In this document: positions 7,889 to 16,187 of the stretch, piece by piece | How positions within the stretch are numbered: position 1 is the first letter of the stretch | How the letters are laid out: every line of letters starts with the position of its first letter | NCBI GenBank assembly: GCA_945877575.1 | Contig: CAMDUE010000002.1 | Coordinates: 1-64,000, forward strand | DNA: 64,000 nucleotides | Direction of reading: 5' to 3' | DNA from: Chitinophaga pinensis | GTDB taxonomy: Bacteria; Bacteroidota; Bacteroidia; NS11-12g; UBA955 | Notes under the pieces: generated by a model | What the model was told of the DNA's origin: nothing | The model's input: the letters and a program-made list of their open reading frames with translations, nothing else | Database searches by the model: none | Translations under genes and position numbers: made by a program

Positions 7889-8505
7889 ACCCCATTAAGT
7901 CCTTAATTGAAAAGGGCGAGGGAGTCACGCTTGACTTTAAACAAGTGATCAATGATTCCCGAAAGATTGCCAAATCTATGGTGAGCTTCGCAAATACCAT
8001 TGGCGGCACTTTGCTCATAGGCATTAGAGACAATGGAAGTATTGCGGGTGTGAGATCTGAAGATGAAATTCACATGCTCGAATTGGCCTCCTCATTTCAT
8101 TGCAAACCAGAAGTTGAATACACCGTTGAAGAACACCTAATTGAAGGCAAATTGGTGCTCAAAGTTGATGTCCCTGAAGGAAAAGAAAAACCGTATTACG
8201 CACACGGCGATGACGATAAATGGTGGGTTTACATAAGGGTGAATGACCACTGTATTTTAGCTTCTAAAACTACGGTGGATTTCATGCGAACTCAAGATAG
8301 GCCGCTGAAGTTACAAATCGGATCCCTTGAAAGAGAAATTTTGAAATTCATTGCGCAGAGTGAAAAACCCACTCTCAAAGATATTTGCGCAAAATTCAAC
8401 CTCGGAAAACGCCGGGCCGGCAGAATCATTGTAGATCTCATGCGGGCCCAAGCGGTTCAGAGTCATACCACTGAAAAAACAGAATTTTTCAGTGCCGTTT
8501 TATAA
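7885..8505 (+). CDS. AlbA_2 (Schlafen-type) domain protein with C-terminal helix-turn-helix
   Basis: This is a 206-residue protein. Residues about 5-130 match the AlbA_2/Schlafen AAA-4 pattern: EGVTLDFKQVI, then SFANTIGGTLLIGIRDNGSIAGV and YIRVNDHCILA. The C-terminal third (EREILKFIAQSEKPTLKDI plus CAKFNLGKRRAGRIIVDLM) looks like a winged helix. Such proteins are putative nucleic-acid-binding regulators of unknown target. The start overlaps the M16 stop in an ATGA, implying translational coupling. A 10-bp perfect hairpin lies inside its last codons. Confidence 0.82.
   Translation: MNPIKSLIEKGEGVTLDFKQVINDSRKIAKSMVSFANTIGGTLLIGIRDNGSIAGVRSEDEIHMLELASSFHCKPEVEYTVEEHLIEGKLVLKVDVPEGKEKPYYAHGDDDKWWVYIRVNDHCILASKTTVDFMRTQDRPLKLQIGSLEREILKFIAQSEKPTLKDICAKFNLGKRRAGRIIVDLMRAQAVQSHTTEKTEFFSAVL
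8469..8494. terminator. Hairpin inside the 3' end of the AlbA_2 gene
   Basis: A perfect 10-bp stem (8469-8478 with 8485-8494) encloses a 6-nt loop, and a T-rich stretch follows at 8498-8501. It lies within the last 12 codons, just before the convergent sodA stop, so it may terminate the M16/AlbA_2 transcript. The tail is weak. Confidence 0.4.
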
Positions 8506-8515
8506 AAATAATTTA

Positions 8516-9121
8516 TTAGTTAGTTGCAGCAGCAAAAAGCTCAGCAACTTTGTCCCAATTCACTACGTTCCAAAACGCAGAAATGTAATCTGGTCTGCGA
8601 TTTTGGTAATGCAAATAATATGCATGTTCCCAAACATCAAGACCTAAAATAGGTGTTCCTTTTACCTCAGCAACATCCATTAAAGGATTGTCTTGATTGG
8701 GGGAAGAAGTAACAACCAATCTACCTTCGTGAACAATTAACCAAGCCCAACCACTTCCAAAACGAGTAGCTCCTGCTTTAGCAAACTGATCTTTGAACGC
8801 ATCGAAGCTTCCGAAAGCACTCACAATTGCATCCATCAATTTGCCTGAAGGAGAACCTCCCGCATTAGGTCCCAAAATGGTCCAAAAAAGTGAGTGATTG
8901 TAATGCCCACCACCGTTATTTCTAACGGCCATGCTGTGCTTAGAAATTTCACCCATAATAGCCTCTATCGACTTTCCAGCCAAATCAGTGCCTTCAATTG
9001 CAGCATTTAAATTGTTGATATAAGCCTGATGGTGCTTTCCATGGTGAATTTCCATGGTCTTTGCATCGATGTGCGGTTCTAGCGCAGTTAAATCATAAGG
9101 GAGTTTTGGTAATTCAAACAT
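8516..9121 (-). CDS. sodA: Superoxide dismutase, Mn/Fe family (Mn-like)
   Basis: The 201-residue cytoplasmic enzyme dismutes superoxide to hydrogen peroxide and oxygen. Metal ligands by alignment with the E. coli enzymes are His26 (MEIHHGKHH), His76 ([10 protein letters not shown]), Asp162 and His166 ([11 protein letters not shown]). Gln143 in NQDNP, the outer-sphere glutamine position of manganese enzymes, favours Mn, but cambialistic use is common in this phylum. There is no signal peptide. A TAnnTTTG element lies 22 bp upstream. It is convergent with the AlbA_2 gene and separated from it by 10 bp. Confidence 0.96.
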   Translation of the reverse strand: MFELPKLPYDLTALEPHIDAKTMEIHHGKHHQAYINNLNAAIEGTDLAGKSIEAIMGEISKHSMAVRNNGGGHYNHSLFWTILGPNAGGSPSGKLMDAIVSAFGSFDAFKDQFAKAGATRFGSGWAWLIVHEGRLVVTSSPNQDNPLMDVAEVKGTPILGLDVWEHAYYLHYQNRRPDYISAFWNVVNWDKVAELFAAATN

Positions 9122-9143
9122 AATTTTAGTATTTTAATTGTAA

Positions 9144-9151
9144 CAAATTTA
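9144..9151 (-). promoter_or_regulatory. TAnnTTTG promoter element for sodA
   Basis: TAAATTTG on the minus strand, 22 bp before the sodA ATG. This one leaves room for a short leader. Confidence 0.5.
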
Positions 9152-9192
9152 ACGAAGATTGGTTGGGAGCGCAATAAATTCGCATAAACATT

Positions 9193-9780
9193 ATGAATGA
9201 TTCGTTGAAGGTTTTAGAATGGGTCGCCGCCGCCCTCTCTCTTTGGTGCGTTTGGCTCGCAGCGAAGAATAAAATTCTCAACTGGCCCATCAGCATGTTG
9301 GCTTCCATCGTCTATGCCTATGTCTTCTATTCCAATCGATTTTACTCTGAATCCTACCTGCAGGCCGCCTTCTTCGCGTTTCAATCTTACGGTTGGTGGT
9401 ATTGGTCGAATTTAAATCCCCAGAAATCAAACCAAAATATCAATCATATTTCTTTCAAATCTGCGCTCTATTTGGGGCTCTTTTTTCTCTTGGGATATTT
9501 ACTCTGGTACTCAACCTATACCCATTTTTTCAAAGATGCGCGCTTTCCCTTGGTAGATGTGTTTCTGACCGTTTTAAGCATTACCGCCTTGTATATGCAG
9601 GCGAAACGTTGGATTGAACATTGGTATCTTTGGATCTTAGCAGACATCATCTACGTGCCCATGTTCTATCTGGGCGATCAAAAAATTACCGCCGGCTTAT
9701 ACTTTGTATTTATTGGATTGGCTTACTTTGGACTTCAACAGTGGAAAAAAGAAAAGGCCGCACAAGGCGGCCTTTCTTAA
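9193..9780 (+). CDS. pnuC: Nicotinamide riboside transporter PnuC
   Basis: The 195-residue inner-membrane protein is predicted to import nicotinamide riboside for NAD synthesis. PnuC hallmarks are visible: an early NWPISMLASIVYAYVFY segment, QSYGWWYW near residue 65, and a second W-rich helix (HWYLWILADIIYVPMFY). About six to seven hydrophobic segments are evident and the length is normal. The final codons are part of a strong terminator hairpin shared with the convergent rplY. Confidence 0.93.
   Translation: MNDSLKVLEWVAAALSLWCVWLAAKNKILNWPISMLASIVYAYVFYSNRFYSESYLQAAFFAFQSYGWWYWSNLNPQKSNQNINHISFKSALYLGLFFLLGYLLWYSTYTHFFKDARFPLVDVFLTVLSITALYMQAKRWIEHWYLWILADIIYVPMFYLGDQKITAGLYFVFIGLAYFGLQQWKKEKAAQGGLS
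9754..9778. terminator. Bidirectional terminator overlapping the pnuC stop
   Basis: An 8-bp stem (9754-9761 with 9767-9774) with a 5-nt loop is followed rightward by a T-rich stretch and leftward by runs of T. It serves both pnuC and the convergent rplY, and its right arm encodes the last pnuC residues. Confidence 0.8.
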
Positions 9781-9798
9781 TTATTCGATTTAAGTTGA

Positions 9799-10395
9799 TT
9801 ACTTTTTCTTTCCGGTTGAAGCTTTTTCTTCTGCAGCAGCTTGCATCAAAGCACGAGTTGTCTTCACTGACAAAATAGCGTTTGCTGGAGAATCTAAAAT
9901 CTCAATCTTATCTGCGGTTACATCTTTAACCTTTGCACTTTGACCAATCTCTAAAGTATCTATGCTCACATCAATATAATCAGGCATATCAGCCAATAAA
10001 CCACGAACTTTCAAACGGTTGATTTTCTTAACCAATTTACCACCCGCACGAACTCCTGGAGAGTTACCTACTACGTTTATAGGGATTTCCATGATCACTT
10101 TTTTGCCTTCAGCTACTTCCATGAAATCTGCGTGAATGATAGCCTCAGATACAGGATGGAACTGCATATCTTGCAAAATTGCACTGTGCATATTACCATC
10201 TAAATCTAATTTCACTTTATATACGTTGTGAGTATAAACTAAGTTCTTGAAATCTGCTTGATAAATAGCGAAGTGTATACCTGGCTTGCCATCTGCATAC
10301 ATAACACATGGCACTTTACCTTCTTTTCTTAATTCTTTCGCAGTGCGTGATCCTACTTCACTGCGCATTTCTCCTTTTAATAAAATGGTTTTCAT
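9799..10395 (-). CDS. rplY: 50S ribosomal protein L25 (CTC form)
   Basis: The 198-residue long form of L25, also called CTC/TL5, binds 5S rRNA. The N-terminal L25 domain (KGEMRSEVGSRTAKELRKEG, then VPCVMYADG) covers about residues 1-90. The C-terminal beta domain (VEVAEGKKVIMEIPINVVG, GKLVKKINRLKVRGL) covers about 95-180. A short lysine- and alanine-rich tail ends the protein. It lies 15 bp after prs, the same gene order as in many bacteria (prs-rplY-pth), but pth is not next to it here. Confidence 0.95.
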   Translation of the reverse strand: MKTILLKGEMRSEVGSRTAKELRKEGKVPCVMYADGKPGIHFAIYQADFKNLVYTHNVYKVKLDLDGNMHSAILQDMQFHPVSEAIIHADFMEVAEGKKVIMEIPINVVGNSPGVRAGGKLVKKINRLKVRGLLADMPDYIDVSIDTLEIGQSAKVKDVTADKIEILDSPANAILSVKTTRALMQAAAEEKASTGKKK

Positions 10396-10410
10396 ATTTC
10401 TAAATAATAA

Positions 10411-11394
10411 TTATTTGATTTGTTTGAGTTCTAAGCTCGTTTGTGAGTTAGAAACTTGCTTAAATAAAGAACTGATACTCCCGTGTTCATGAACATTTCT
10501 GATAGCTCGCGCAAACAATGGTGCTACAGACAACACTTTGATTTTATCGATATGTCGTTTCAGTGGAATGGTATCTGTTACTACTAATTCAGTCAACAGA
10601 GAATTTTCAATGTTTTCGTATGCTTTTCCACTCAATACAGGGTGGCAGCATAGTGCTCTTACCGTCCGAGCTCCCTTTTCCGTCAACATGGCAGCTGCTT
10701 TACACAAAGTGCCTCCAGTATCAATGATATCATCAATCAACACCACATCTTTGCCCTCAACATCACCAATAACCGTCATGTTGGCAATTTCATTGGCGCG
10801 TTTTCTCTCCTTATCACAAATAACCATAGGTAAGTTCATTACCTTGGCCACCTCGCGAATACGATTGGACGCCCCAACATCTGGTGCAGCAATGACTAAA
10901 TTCTCCTGATCTAAGGTTCTGATGTAAGGCACAAATACAATCGATGCTTCCAAATGGTCAACAGGCACATTGAAAAAACCTTGTATTTGAGGTGCATGCA
11001 ATTCCATGGTCATCACTCGATTTGCTCCCGCAGTGCTCAACAAATCGGCAACCAACTTTGATGCAATAGATACCCTTGGCTTGTCTTTTCTATCTTGGCG
11101 GGCAAATCCATAATATGGAATCACCGCAGTGATGTAATTTGCACTTGCACGTTTTGCAGCATCAATAGCCATCAATAATTCCATCAAATTATCTGTTGAT
11201 GGATAGGTTGATTGAACAATAAATACATCGCAACCGCGAACACTTTCTAAAAAATTGGGCTGAAATTCACCATCGCTAAAACGACTGATTGCCAACTCTC
11301 CTGGAGAGGTTCCGTAATACTCGCAAATAGCTTGGTTTAATGACTCAGACGCAGAACCGCCGAAAATCTTTACAGGGTGTATAAGTGATGTCAT
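10411..11394 (-). CDS. prs: Ribose-phosphate pyrophosphokinase
   Basis: The 327-residue enzyme makes 5-phosphoribosyl 1-diphosphate (PRPP) from ribose 5-phosphate and ATP for nucleotide, histidine, tryptophan and NAD synthesis. Seen: FSDGEFQPNF near residue 40, the ATP-binding flexible loop RQDRKD near 100, the HAPQIQGFF segment, and the PRPP loop VVLIDDIIDTGGTL near 218. I chose the ATG at 11394, since an upstream in-frame start would lack family support. tRNA-Gln lies upstream on the same strand and rplY follows at 15 bp. Confidence 0.96.
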   Translation of the reverse strand: MTSLIHPVKIFGGSASESLNQAICEYYGTSPGELAISRFSDGEFQPNFLESVRGCDVFIVQSTYPSTDNLMELLMAIDAAKRASANYITAVIPYYGFARQDRKDKPRVSIASKLVADLLSTAGANRVMTMELHAPQIQGFFNVPVDHLEASIVFVPYIRTLDQENLVIAAPDVGASNRIREVAKVMNLPMVICDKERKRANEIANMTVIGDVEGKDVVLIDDIIDTGGTLCKAAAMLTEKGARTVRALCCHPVLSGKAYENIENSLLTELVVTDTIPLKRHIDKIKVLSVAPLFARAIRNVHEHGSISSLFKQVSNSQTSLELKQIK

Positions 11395-11452
11395 AATATG
11401 GATTTTACTTTCTCTCGGGTTTGACCCGGATATCATCAAATCTTTTTGGTTG

Positions 11453-11526
11453 TTGTCCGACTAGGGCTCGAACCTAGACTCTTCTGAACCAAAATCAGAC
11501 GTGTTGCCAGTTACACCATCGGACAA
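11453..11526 (-). tRNA. tRNA-Gln (anticodon TTG)
   Basis: It folds as a complete cloverleaf: acceptor TGTCCGA with TCGGACA, D-arm with GTG/CAC, anticodon stem TCTGA/TCAGA around loop TTTTGGT (anticodon TTG), and T-arm CTAGG/CCTAG with TTCGAGC loop. CCA is not encoded. It lies upstream of prs on the same strand. Confidence 0.95.
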
Positions 11527-11596
11527 TTTTGGGAGTGCAAAAATACATTAGTTTTTCGATTCCTCAAATGATTTCCTGTTTTTTTTATAAAAAAGA

Positions 11597-13180
11597 TCAC
11601 AGTTTTTGTAAAACCTGAGTCTCTGATTTTACGTTACTCCTCAGTTGCAAAATATAATTTCCTGGTTTCAAGCCTCTTAGGTCTAATTTGTACTCATGAG
11701 TGCCCACCGAAAAATCCTCATCGAAATATTCTTGAACCAAATTTCCCAAGGGGTCAAACAATCTCAACTTCAATTTACCCCCGCCGTCTGTTCTAAACTG
11801 AACAATACTGTGGTCAACTGCAGGATTGGGATAAACATTTGAAATAGAAATCTGAGTCATAAAATCAGCAAAATCTTCAATGCTCGCCGAATTATTCTTG
11901 AAAATAGGAAGGGTGTTAAAATCAGCACCCAGTATCGACTTCACCTCAACAGAACTCAATTCAAACCAATCTTTTAAAACAGAGGCGTACACTTGCCTAA
12001 AATCAAATTGCATGGGAACATTATCATTCACTGTGGTAGTGGTTGGAATACTAGGGTTATTCCCAATTACACCTGGTTGCACTCCATCGCCAAATACCAT
12101 CAATGGCGCTGCTGCACCGTGATCAGTTCCAACGCTGGCATTGCTTTGAACACGTCTGCCAAATTCACTGAAAGTCATTCCTGCAACTTTATCACTCACT
12201 CCCAAAAGCTCTAAATCATCTTGGAAAGCCGCAATCGATTGACTTAAATGTGTCATCAAATCAGCGTGTGACCCTTTTGTGGTGTCTGTAGAATCTACTT
12301 GTGCACTGTGTGTATCGAATCCACCCAAACTCACCATATAAACCGGTGTTTTTAATCCCCCGGAAATCAATTTAGCAACAATCTTCAACTGCTCTCCCAA
12401 ATTCATTCGAGTTCCAGATGGATACAACGTTGATTTATTGGATCCCTTTGCTGCAGCCGCTTTAATTACCGTCGCGTATTTATTGGTTTGCTGTGCCAAC
12501 AACCGAATGTAGGCCAATTCATCACCGGCAGGAGTGCTAGGCACGCTACCCGCATTGTTGTCAACCAAATTATAAAAAGTGCTTGGGTCTGTTATGGCCA
12601 TTCCCATATTCGTATTTGAACCCATGAAGTTCAATGAAACCAAAGGACCAATCTGAATCGCTAACGGGTCAGGCATATTGGCGTTCGGATATCCTGTTGG
12701 AAAACCAGAATATTGTTTATCTAAATACCTACCCATCCAACCTGTTGTAACAACAGTGTTGCTATCTGATGCGCTCATCCAAATGTCTGTAGAACGAAAA
12801 TGCGAGAAATTGGGCTGTGGATATCCAACAGACTGCACAATGCTCATTTTCTTTGCAGCGAATAATTTGTTATTTAAAGCAGCCAATCCAGGGTGCAATC
12901 CCACTTTATCAACCCAAGTCTTAATGACTTTAGTTTCATCCATGATTACGTTAGACCTAGCCTTGGTAAGTTTAGAGTATTGGTCTAACGGTATAATGGT
13001 ATTTAAACCGTCATTACCCCCATTCAATTGAACCAACACCAATACTTTTCCGTTGGAAGAACGCTTCCCAAGGGCCGTTAATAATGCCGACTCTTGGAAT
13101 GACTTTAATCCCATACCATTCAAACTAACGGGTAGAACAGTACTTGCTGCAGCCGCTTTAATAAAAGATCTTCTTTTCAT
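11597..13180 (-). CDS. Exported DUF1501 protein with type IX sorting domain
   Basis: This is a 527-residue protein. It begins with a twin-arginine-type signal (MKRRSFIKAAAASTVLPVSL). The body is a DUF1501 domain, a sulfatase/alkaline-phosphatase-like fold, with LVLVQLNGGNDGLNTIIPL near residue 46, GGFDTHSAQVD near 308 and TFSEFGRRVQSN near 350. The last ~80 residues are a Por/type IX secretion C-terminal sorting domain (SNVYPNPAVDHSIVQF and LRGLKPGNYILQLR), so the protein is likely placed on or released from the cell surface. Substrate is unknown. The DUF1800 gene lies 11 bp upstream, and such pairs are recurrent in Bacteroidota and Planctomycetota. Confidence 0.9.
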   Translation of the reverse strand: MKRRSFIKAAAASTVLPVSLNGMGLKSFQESALLTALGKRSSNGKVLVLVQLNGGNDGLNTIIPLDQYSKLTKARSNVIMDETKVIKTWVDKVGLHPGLAALNNKLFAAKKMSIVQSVGYPQPNFSHFRSTDIWMSASDSNTVVTTGWMGRYLDKQYSGFPTGYPNANMPDPLAIQIGPLVSLNFMGSNTNMGMAITDPSTFYNLVDNNAGSVPSTPAGDELAYIRLLAQQTNKYATVIKAAAAKGSNKSTLYPSGTRMNLGEQLKIVAKLISGGLKTPVYMVSLGGFDTHSAQVDSTDTTKGSHADLMTHLSQSIAAFQDDLELLGVSDKVAGMTFSEFGRRVQSNASVGTDHGAAAPLMVFGDGVQPGVIGNNPSIPTTTTVNDNVPMQFDFRQVYASVLKDWFELSSVEVKSILGADFNTLPIFKNNSASIEDFADFMTQISISNVYPNPAVDHSIVQFRTDGGGKLKLRLFDPLGNLVQEYFDEDFSVGTHEYKLDLRGLKPGNYILQLRSNVKSETQVLQKL

Positions 13181-13191
13181 TTTTTGAATGT

Positions 13192-14889
13192 TTAGGAAAG
13201 TTGATATTCTGAAAGATTCATGATTGCTTTAAACAAACTTTGCAACTTCAAGGTTGAAGTTGACAATGCCGAGGCGTGATTTGGATAACTCGTATCAACT
13301 GCAGCATTGTACTCATCTGTCCAGTTATAATCTGGTATTCCACCGGGAAGTAAAATTGCTTTTAAACTAGCCAATTGGGTTGAATCCAAGCTCATAGGCA
13401 ATAAGAACTCTACTGCATCTGTAATGAGGTCGTCCGGATAATTAGGTCTACTAAACTGCTTGGTGATTTTCCAAACATCGACTTTGATATTGAAACCTTC
13501 AACTTTGTGGCCAATCCACAGTAAATAATCTTGGTATTCGTTTCTCTTGGGAAGCGAATCTGAGGTAATCCAACTTCTGTGAAACAATGGCACCTGATAC
13601 CAAGCTTCCCAGCCCGATACGCTCGGTGGATCGCCCAAATTCATTTGGGTTATAGCATTATAAGCTGCACCAAATCCATAAGCCTTATACAATTTCTGAT
13701 GATCTGTTGCATCTGGCAACTCCAATTCCCATTGACGCATGAATCCCGCCACATGTGAGTAAGGGTCTTTTATCATACATGCCCTGTTCCAATTATCGTA
13801 GAAGTGTTCACTTTCCAACAACGCCTTTAAAACAGGTTTAATATCGTAATAGTTATCTCTGAAAATCTTTGCCAAAGGCTCAATTACGTTCGTTTCTGCA
13901 TCAGAATCAATTTTGTAGTAGATAAAGAATTTATATAACCTTCTGCAAATGAACTTTGATACTTCGTTCACTGAAAAAATCATATCCAACAAATCATCCA
14001 GCTCATCTAACCCAGCCGATAATCCTGTTCTACCTTTTACTACTGTGTTTGAATAAAACGATGAAAATTGTTTGTCTACCGTATCATGATTTTTGGAAAC
14101 AAACATGGTGGAGAAGGGCGTGGTTGTATAATTAATGGTAAATCCTGTCAACACCCTTGCCGCGGCCTTAACATCGTCTTCGGTAAATTTGCTCTCGGGG
14201 CCTTTGCCCAATGTAAACAACTCTTGAAGTTCGCGCGAATAATTCTCATCGGGTGCATCTTTGGTATTCAGATGGCCATTTAAATAAAACAGCATAGCTG
14301 GATCTAAAGTCATCTGTTTTGTCAGTTTTTTAAAATTACCCAAAGCATAATCATTTAACACCTTAACATAGTAATAACAATTCGCTGACGGAAGATCTAG
14401 CATTTGAATCGGTAAATGATTGTGCCAAAACACCATCATTTTTTGCATAATCGATTGTTTGTTATTTAAAGCAAGTGACCAAAACCATGATTTGACACTA
14501 TTTTTTCTAACGCCTTCTAAATTGATATCAAACGGGGCATTCACCCATGTTTTTCCATAAGTCACTTGAAGATCAACCGTGCTTTTACCATAGTTATTCA
14601 ATGGTGGATTAAAAGTGTAATTGCTGGTATCTAATAGCTTATCAACCGCCTGACTTAAGGTCAATTTTTCAAACTCTTTTACCTCACCTAAGCTTGGCCC
14701 ATATAAAGTTCTTCGCAATAGATGAATAACCTCCGGCCTGCCCCAACTTCCTTGATATTTAGCTATACCTGTGTTGGTTCTTCGAGTTATTTTTTTTGAC
14801 AAACCATTGGGTTCATCATTACCATCAATCAATGCATTTTCAAATTGATTAGATACAGATTTGGGTTTAAAAAACTCTCTGCGATTCAT
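13192..14889 (-). CDS. DUF1800 domain protein
   Basis: The 565-residue protein is paired with DUF1501. It shows family features: HLLRRTLYGPSLGEVKEF near residue 57, MQKMMVFWHNHLPI near 145, YSRELQELFTLGKG near 220, AARVLTGFTI near 245, FICRRLYKFFIYY near 315 and PPSVSGWEAWYQVP near 420. It begins MNRREFFKP, which has twin arginines, but no hydrophobic core follows directly, so the export route is unclear. No sorting domain is present, unlike its partner. Biochemical role is unknown. It is the first gene of a two-gene leftward operon. Confidence 0.88.
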   Translation of the reverse strand: MNRREFFKPKSVSNQFENALIDGNDEPNGLSKKITRRTNTGIAKYQGSWGRPEVIHLLRRTLYGPSLGEVKEFEKLTLSQAVDKLLDTSNYTFNPPLNNYGKSTVDLQVTYGKTWVNAPFDINLEGVRKNSVKSWFWSLALNNKQSIMQKMMVFWHNHLPIQMLDLPSANCYYYVKVLNDYALGNFKKLTKQMTLDPAMLFYLNGHLNTKDAPDENYSRELQELFTLGKGPESKFTEDDVKAAARVLTGFTINYTTTPFSTMFVSKNHDTVDKQFSSFYSNTVVKGRTGLSAGLDELDDLLDMIFSVNEVSKFICRRLYKFFIYYKIDSDAETNVIEPLAKIFRDNYYDIKPVLKALLESEHFYDNWNRACMIKDPYSHVAGFMRQWELELPDATDHQKLYKAYGFGAAYNAITQMNLGDPPSVSGWEAWYQVPLFHRSWITSDSLPKRNEYQDYLLWIGHKVEGFNIKVDVWKITKQFSRPNYPDDLITDAVEFLLPMSLDSTQLASLKAILLPGGIPDYNWTDEYNAAVDTSYPNHASALSTSTLKLQSLFKAIMNLSEYQLS

Positions 14890-14957
14890 AATTGCTTTTT
14901 GGTTAGACGCAATTAAAGCAGAAAGGTTTGATTAACAACAAGTTTTAATTTAAGATT

Positions 14958-15650
14958 TTACATTTTAATGAATGAAAGTTCCTCACGACTCAAGCTTTTC
15001 GCAAACAATTTATATCCTTTTGCCTTGAGTCCTTCTATCATTTTGGTAGTGAGCAACTTCCCATTCTTAATATATCTCTCATGAACTTCAACCACTAATT
15101 GTTTAATCTCAATATTATCATCTAAAATCTGATCCAAAACCGCATATTCACTTCCTTCAATATCAATTTTCAATAAATCAATACGATCATGCCCAAACTC
15201 ACTCATAATATCAGACAGTTTTTTGACCTCCACCTCTACGGTGTTGCTATCATCTACGTAGGTCATAGCTTCTAAACTACCGGAAACATGATTGGTATTT
15301 TTGGGAAGATGAAATTTCATGGTTCCAGTTTCTGGGGATATCCCTACGGGCGCAGCCTGAAAACCTTCGGGCAGATTCTGACCACTCAACCATTGAATTG
15401 ACCGCGGTGTGGGATCAAAAGCAAATACTTTACACCCAACCTTTTCAATAAGATGCCTATCAAAAGTAATATCTTCCCCTATTCCAAAGGAATAAACAAT
15501 TGAATTGGCATTCAACACAGGTAAATGCACAAAAAAACCAGCACTTCTTACTCCCAACCATGTTCTGGAAATTTTCACACCAATTTTCAGATCAGGCCTT
15601 GGCCTCAACTGATTCCTAACTCGTAACTTAAGATTATTAAACGAAGACAT
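14958..15650 (-). CDS. FkbM-family SAM-dependent methyltransferase
   Basis: This is a 230-residue methyltransferase of the FkbM family, which often O-methylates sugars in surface glycans. Visible motifs: IVYSFGIGEDITFDRHLIEK near residue 50, FAFDPTPRSIQWL near 73 (acidic SAM-binding turn), LSDIMSEFGHDRIDLLKIDIEG near 145 with IDLLKIDIEGSEYAVLDQIL. There is no signal or membrane segment. A TAnnTTTG element lies 7 bp before the ATG. The gene stands alone just left of the accessory island; its exact substrate cannot be told from sequence. Confidence 0.85.
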   Translation of the reverse strand: MSSFNNLKLRVRNQLRPRPDLKIGVKISRTWLGVRSAGFFVHLPVLNANSIVYSFGIGEDITFDRHLIEKVGCKVFAFDPTPRSIQWLSGQNLPEGFQAAPVGISPETGTMKFHLPKNTNHVSGSLEAMTYVDDSNTVEVEVKKLSDIMSEFGHDRIDLLKIDIEGSEYAVLDQILDDNIEIKQLVVEVHERYIKNGKLLTTKMIEGLKAKGYKLFAKSLSREELSFIKM

Positions 15651-15657
15651 TCAATGG

Positions 15658-15665
15658 CAAATTTA
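15658..15665 (-). promoter_or_regulatory. TAnnTTTG promoter element for the FkbM gene
   Basis: TAAATTTG on the minus strand, 7 bp before the start codon at 15650. Confidence 0.45.
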
Positions 15666-15670
15666 AAACA

Positions 15671-15716
15671 AAAAAAGTCGCCACTGATGACGATTTTTTT
15701 CTTTTAGTAGCGGGAG
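15671..15716 (-). other. Left island boundary: displaced tRNA-fMet 3' end plus terminator-like hairpin
   Basis: GTAGCGGGAG at 15707-15716 is an exact direct copy of 19967-19976, the last nine bases of tRNA-fMet plus one. In both places the copy is next to a T-rich spacer and a hairpin with A6 and T-tract flanks (15671-15680 with 15691-15700 here; 19933-19945 with 19950-19962 at the tRNA). The arrangement is that of an attachment-site remnant left by an element integrated at the tRNA 3' end. Confidence 0.6.
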
Positions 15717-15788
15717 ATCAGGCGATTTCTAACTTTTTAGAAGGATATGAATTGGTGGTTGATCTTTGGAAATATATGAATAGGCAAG

Positions 15789-15881
15789 ATGATTAAAATT
15801 TCATGCATGAAAGTCTTGTATCGATTAGGATACAAACTTCTGAAATGGATTATTGAGGAAAAGGCGGAAGAGGGTGAGTAA
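15789..15881 (+). CDS. Possible 30-residue open reading frame
   Basis: It starts with ATG overlapping the stop of an upstream open frame, encodes MIKISCMKVLYRLGYKLLKW and an acidic tail (IIEEKAEEGE), and ends at TAA. The amphipathic composition is plausible for a small peptide, but there is no homology I recognise and chance is a real alternative. Confidence 0.2.
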   Translation: MIKISCMKVLYRLGYKLLKWIIEEKAEEGE

Positions 15882-15952
15882 ATCTCTAATTAGGTGTATG
15901 TAAATAAATGGGGGTAAATTATTATCTTCGAATTCAATGAATTTAATACATC

Positions 15953-16060
15953 TGTAATTGCAAAAAGAATAAAACGAAATAAAGTTTCGCATATCACTCC
16001 ATTATTGTATGGCTAAGGCTAAGCGAAGGTTTGTTTCGGGTATATACAAGTTATTCGTTA
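15953..16060. repeat. Imperfect palindrome 0 (degenerate cassette-type site)
   Basis: A 16-bp stem pairs 15975-15990 with 16023-16038 (13 Watson-Crick and two G-U pairs). To the right the sequence ends in GTTATTCGTT at 16050-16059, which is complementary in 9 of 10 bases to AACGCATAAC at 17137-17146, the left end of the next palindrome. The expected left box is not recognisable. Confidence 0.45.
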
Positions 16061-16187
16061 CCCAAGAAAACGACACCAGTGAGAATTTAAATCTTTTTTA
16101 TGTTGAACAGTTATTTATTAATGATTACTTATTGTTAGCTTTGTTAAATGATTACAAAAAATATACTAATTTTTTTATTAAATAATA

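Larger units (their letters stand above)
15717..16187. other. Gene-poor left end of the island
   Basis: The first ~60 bp hold an open frame without a start codon that ends GYELVVDLWKYMNRQDD and stops at 15794-15796, perhaps the tail of a lost gene. It overlaps the start of a 30-codon open frame (15789-15881). The rest is AT-rich and contains a palindrome (15953-16060). No confident gene is seen. Confidence 0.5.

Noticed and set aside
11411-11430. Hairpin CGGGT/ACCCG between tRNA-Gln and prs as a terminator
   Set aside because: The stem is only 5 bp and no T-run follows in the leftward direction, so it is too weak to call.
16009-16185. 58-codon open frame (starting MAKAKRRFVSG) ending 2 bp before the Na/Pi cotransporter
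   Set aside because: It overlaps the right arm of palindrome 0, and its second half has the composition of AT-rich non-coding DNA (FINDYLLLALLNDYKKYTNF). No family is recognised.
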